A stretch of 5,130 nt of DNA from Oscillospiraceae bacterium (GTDB lineage: Bacteria; Bacillota; Clostridia; Oscillospirales; Oscillospiraceae): the NCBI GenBank assembly GCA_031282225.1, contig JAITEC010000147.1, forward strand, positions 1 through 5,130, given 5' to 3'. Positions within the stretch are counted from its first letter, which is position 1. Every line of letters begins with the position of its first letter. Both the position numbers and the translations under genes were made by a program. Shown here in pieces: positions 5,125 to 5,130 of this stretch. Under the pieces are notes generated by a model that did no database searches, was not told where the DNA came from, and saw only the letters and a program-made list of their open reading frames with translations.

Positions 5125-5130
5125 GAAGCT

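Overview
This is a GC-rich bacterial window with almost all coding on the minus strand. The two large genes look like virion-protein genes of a (pro)phage. Three things point towards a high-GC Firmicute (Clostridia-like) host, at moderate confidence: AGGAGG-type Shine-Dalgarno sites, a tRNA with an encoded CCA end, and a tiny toxin of the Firmicute holin-like type. Nothing here fixes the taxon.

Left half (minus strand, 1-4389). Two genes sit in one operon. The upstream gene (4389 to 2237) would encode about 713 residues: an alanine/threonine-rich N-terminus, a Thr-Pro linker, a Tyr/Asp/Gln/Arg-rich helical middle and a Gly-Ser linker near the C-terminus. It is interrupted by an exact 11-bp tandem duplication at 3904-3925 that shifts the frame; removing one copy restores a single open frame. 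The downstream gene begins at 2212, 24 bp further on and behind a strong ribosome binding site. It runs off the left edge with no stop: 737 residues are visible, ending just past a zincin-like HEMTH motif. It was easy to miss because it has no stop inside the window.

Middle (4390-4800). This roughly 400-bp stretch has no long gene but is dense with signals. It holds a 28-codon minus-strand ORF (4709 to 4623) for a one-helix membrane peptide starting MSRYEAHMM and ending in a basic tail, very like Firmicute type I toxins (TxpA/BsrG/Fst-like, holin-like toxin family). Its promoter carries an operator-like dyad, and its Shine-Dalgarno is locked in a C6/G6 hairpin with a GAAA loop. A sigma-70-type promoter on the plus strand at 4516-4544 would drive a short RNA (about 4551-4638) antisense to the toxin mRNA's 3' end. 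I read this as a previously unannotated type I toxin-antitoxin module. The antitoxin promoter lies inside the terminator hairpin of the toxin transcript. A separate promoter with an 11-bp inverted repeat at its start point serves the virion operon.

Right end (4801-5130). A stretch without a convincing gene (4801-4991) is followed by a tRNA-Pro(CGG) gene on the minus strand, with CCA encoded and a UUCG-capped hairpin just after it as its likely terminator. Phage-like genes lie on the 3' side of this tRNA, so a phage attachment site in the tRNA is possible, but no integrase or att repeat is visible.
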